Source: Streptomyces violaceus (GTDB lineage: Bacteria > Actinomycetota > Actinomycetes > Streptomycetales > Streptomycetaceae). Taken from it: DNA of 5,835 nucleotides. Position numbers and translations under genes: made by a program. Shown one piece after another: positions 5,763 to 5,835 of this stretch. The notes beneath the pieces are model-generated. The model made no database searches and was not told where the DNA came from. It saw only the letters and a list, made by a program, of their open reading frames with translations. The stretch spans positions 1 through 5,835 of the forward strand of contig KL569182.1 of assembly GCA_000715635.1 (NCBI GenBank), in the 5' to 3' direction. Each line of letters opens with the position of its first letter. Positions within the stretch are counted from its first letter, which is position 1.

Positions 5763-5835
5763 GCACCGATGCCCTGAAGGGGCGCGGGGGTGTGACATAT
5801 GCGGCTCCGCCGCGTGGGCGCGACCAGCCACACAC
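5763..5835 (-). other. Upstream region of the MMPL transporter gene, incomplete
   Basis: This stretch probably contains the leader and perhaps the promoter. It holds a weak stem GCCC-N5-GGGC (5771-5783), an inverted repeat GCGGC-TCC-GCCGC (5801-5813) and a CATATG hexamer (5797-5802). None gives a convincing -35/-10 pair, so the promoter is not called. The window ends before any neighbouring gene is seen. Confidence 0.35.

Noticed and set aside
3420..5831. 803-codon minus-strand frame overlapping the MMPL gene in another frame
   Set aside because: It is longer than the transporter frame but encodes Gly/Arg/Ala-rich sequence without membrane helices or motifs. The MMPL frame has twelve plausible helices, conserved motifs and a ribosome binding site.
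5791..5835. Possible promoter for the MMPL gene around CATATG on the minus strand
   Set aside because: TATGTC is a poor -10 and no -35 hexamer is found at normal spacing; the region is also cut by the window edge.

Overview
The window looks like a chromosomal core segment of a high-GC actinobacterium, most probably Streptomyces or a close relative. The base composition is strongly GC-rich with G/C-biased third codon positions. The -10 elements have the TAGRCT form, and the order priA - (small HTH gene) - fmt - rsmB is typical of that group. The assignment to genus is an inference; the composition and gene content are seen directly.

Layout from left to right. Bases 2-223 are the 3' end of priA (+). 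A strong 11-bp-stem hairpin at 281-311 follows and sits between priA and a converging small gene. Bases 324-875 (-) encode a 183-aa protein with one clear helix-turn-helix and a low-complexity tail; I do not recognise a named gene. Bases 876-1199 form a divergent intergenic region. It holds three consecutive inverted repeats (909-926, 931-951, 953-969), a set of short direct repeats (979-1028) and a TAGACT -10 element for fmt. Bases 1200-2132 (+) are fmt, methionyl-tRNA formyltransferase, with the catalytic Asn/His/Asp all present. Bases 2197-3624 (+) are rsmB, the 16S rRNA m5C967 methyltransferase, with an N-terminal NusB-like domain and both catalytic cysteines. Bases 3605-5752 (-) encode a complete 715-aa MMPL/RND-family membrane transporter whose 3' end overlaps that of rsmB by 20 bp. 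The last 83 bases are its upstream region.

How the genes fit together. fmt and rsmB both serve translation: one makes formyl-Met-tRNA for initiation, the other modifies the small ribosomal subunit. They are probably co-transcribed, perhaps with an extra internal promoter. priA (replication restart) belongs to the same conserved neighbourhood but is a separate transcript. The HTH protein is divergent from fmt and shares a 324-bp control region with it, so it may regulate itself and possibly fmt. The MMPL exporter has no evident functional link to the translation genes; its usual partners (a regulator or lipid/metabolite biosynthesis genes) are not in view.

I found no mobile element, CRISPR array, tRNA/rRNA or obvious novel system. 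The least explained part is the inverted-repeat cluster next to the uncharacterised HTH gene.
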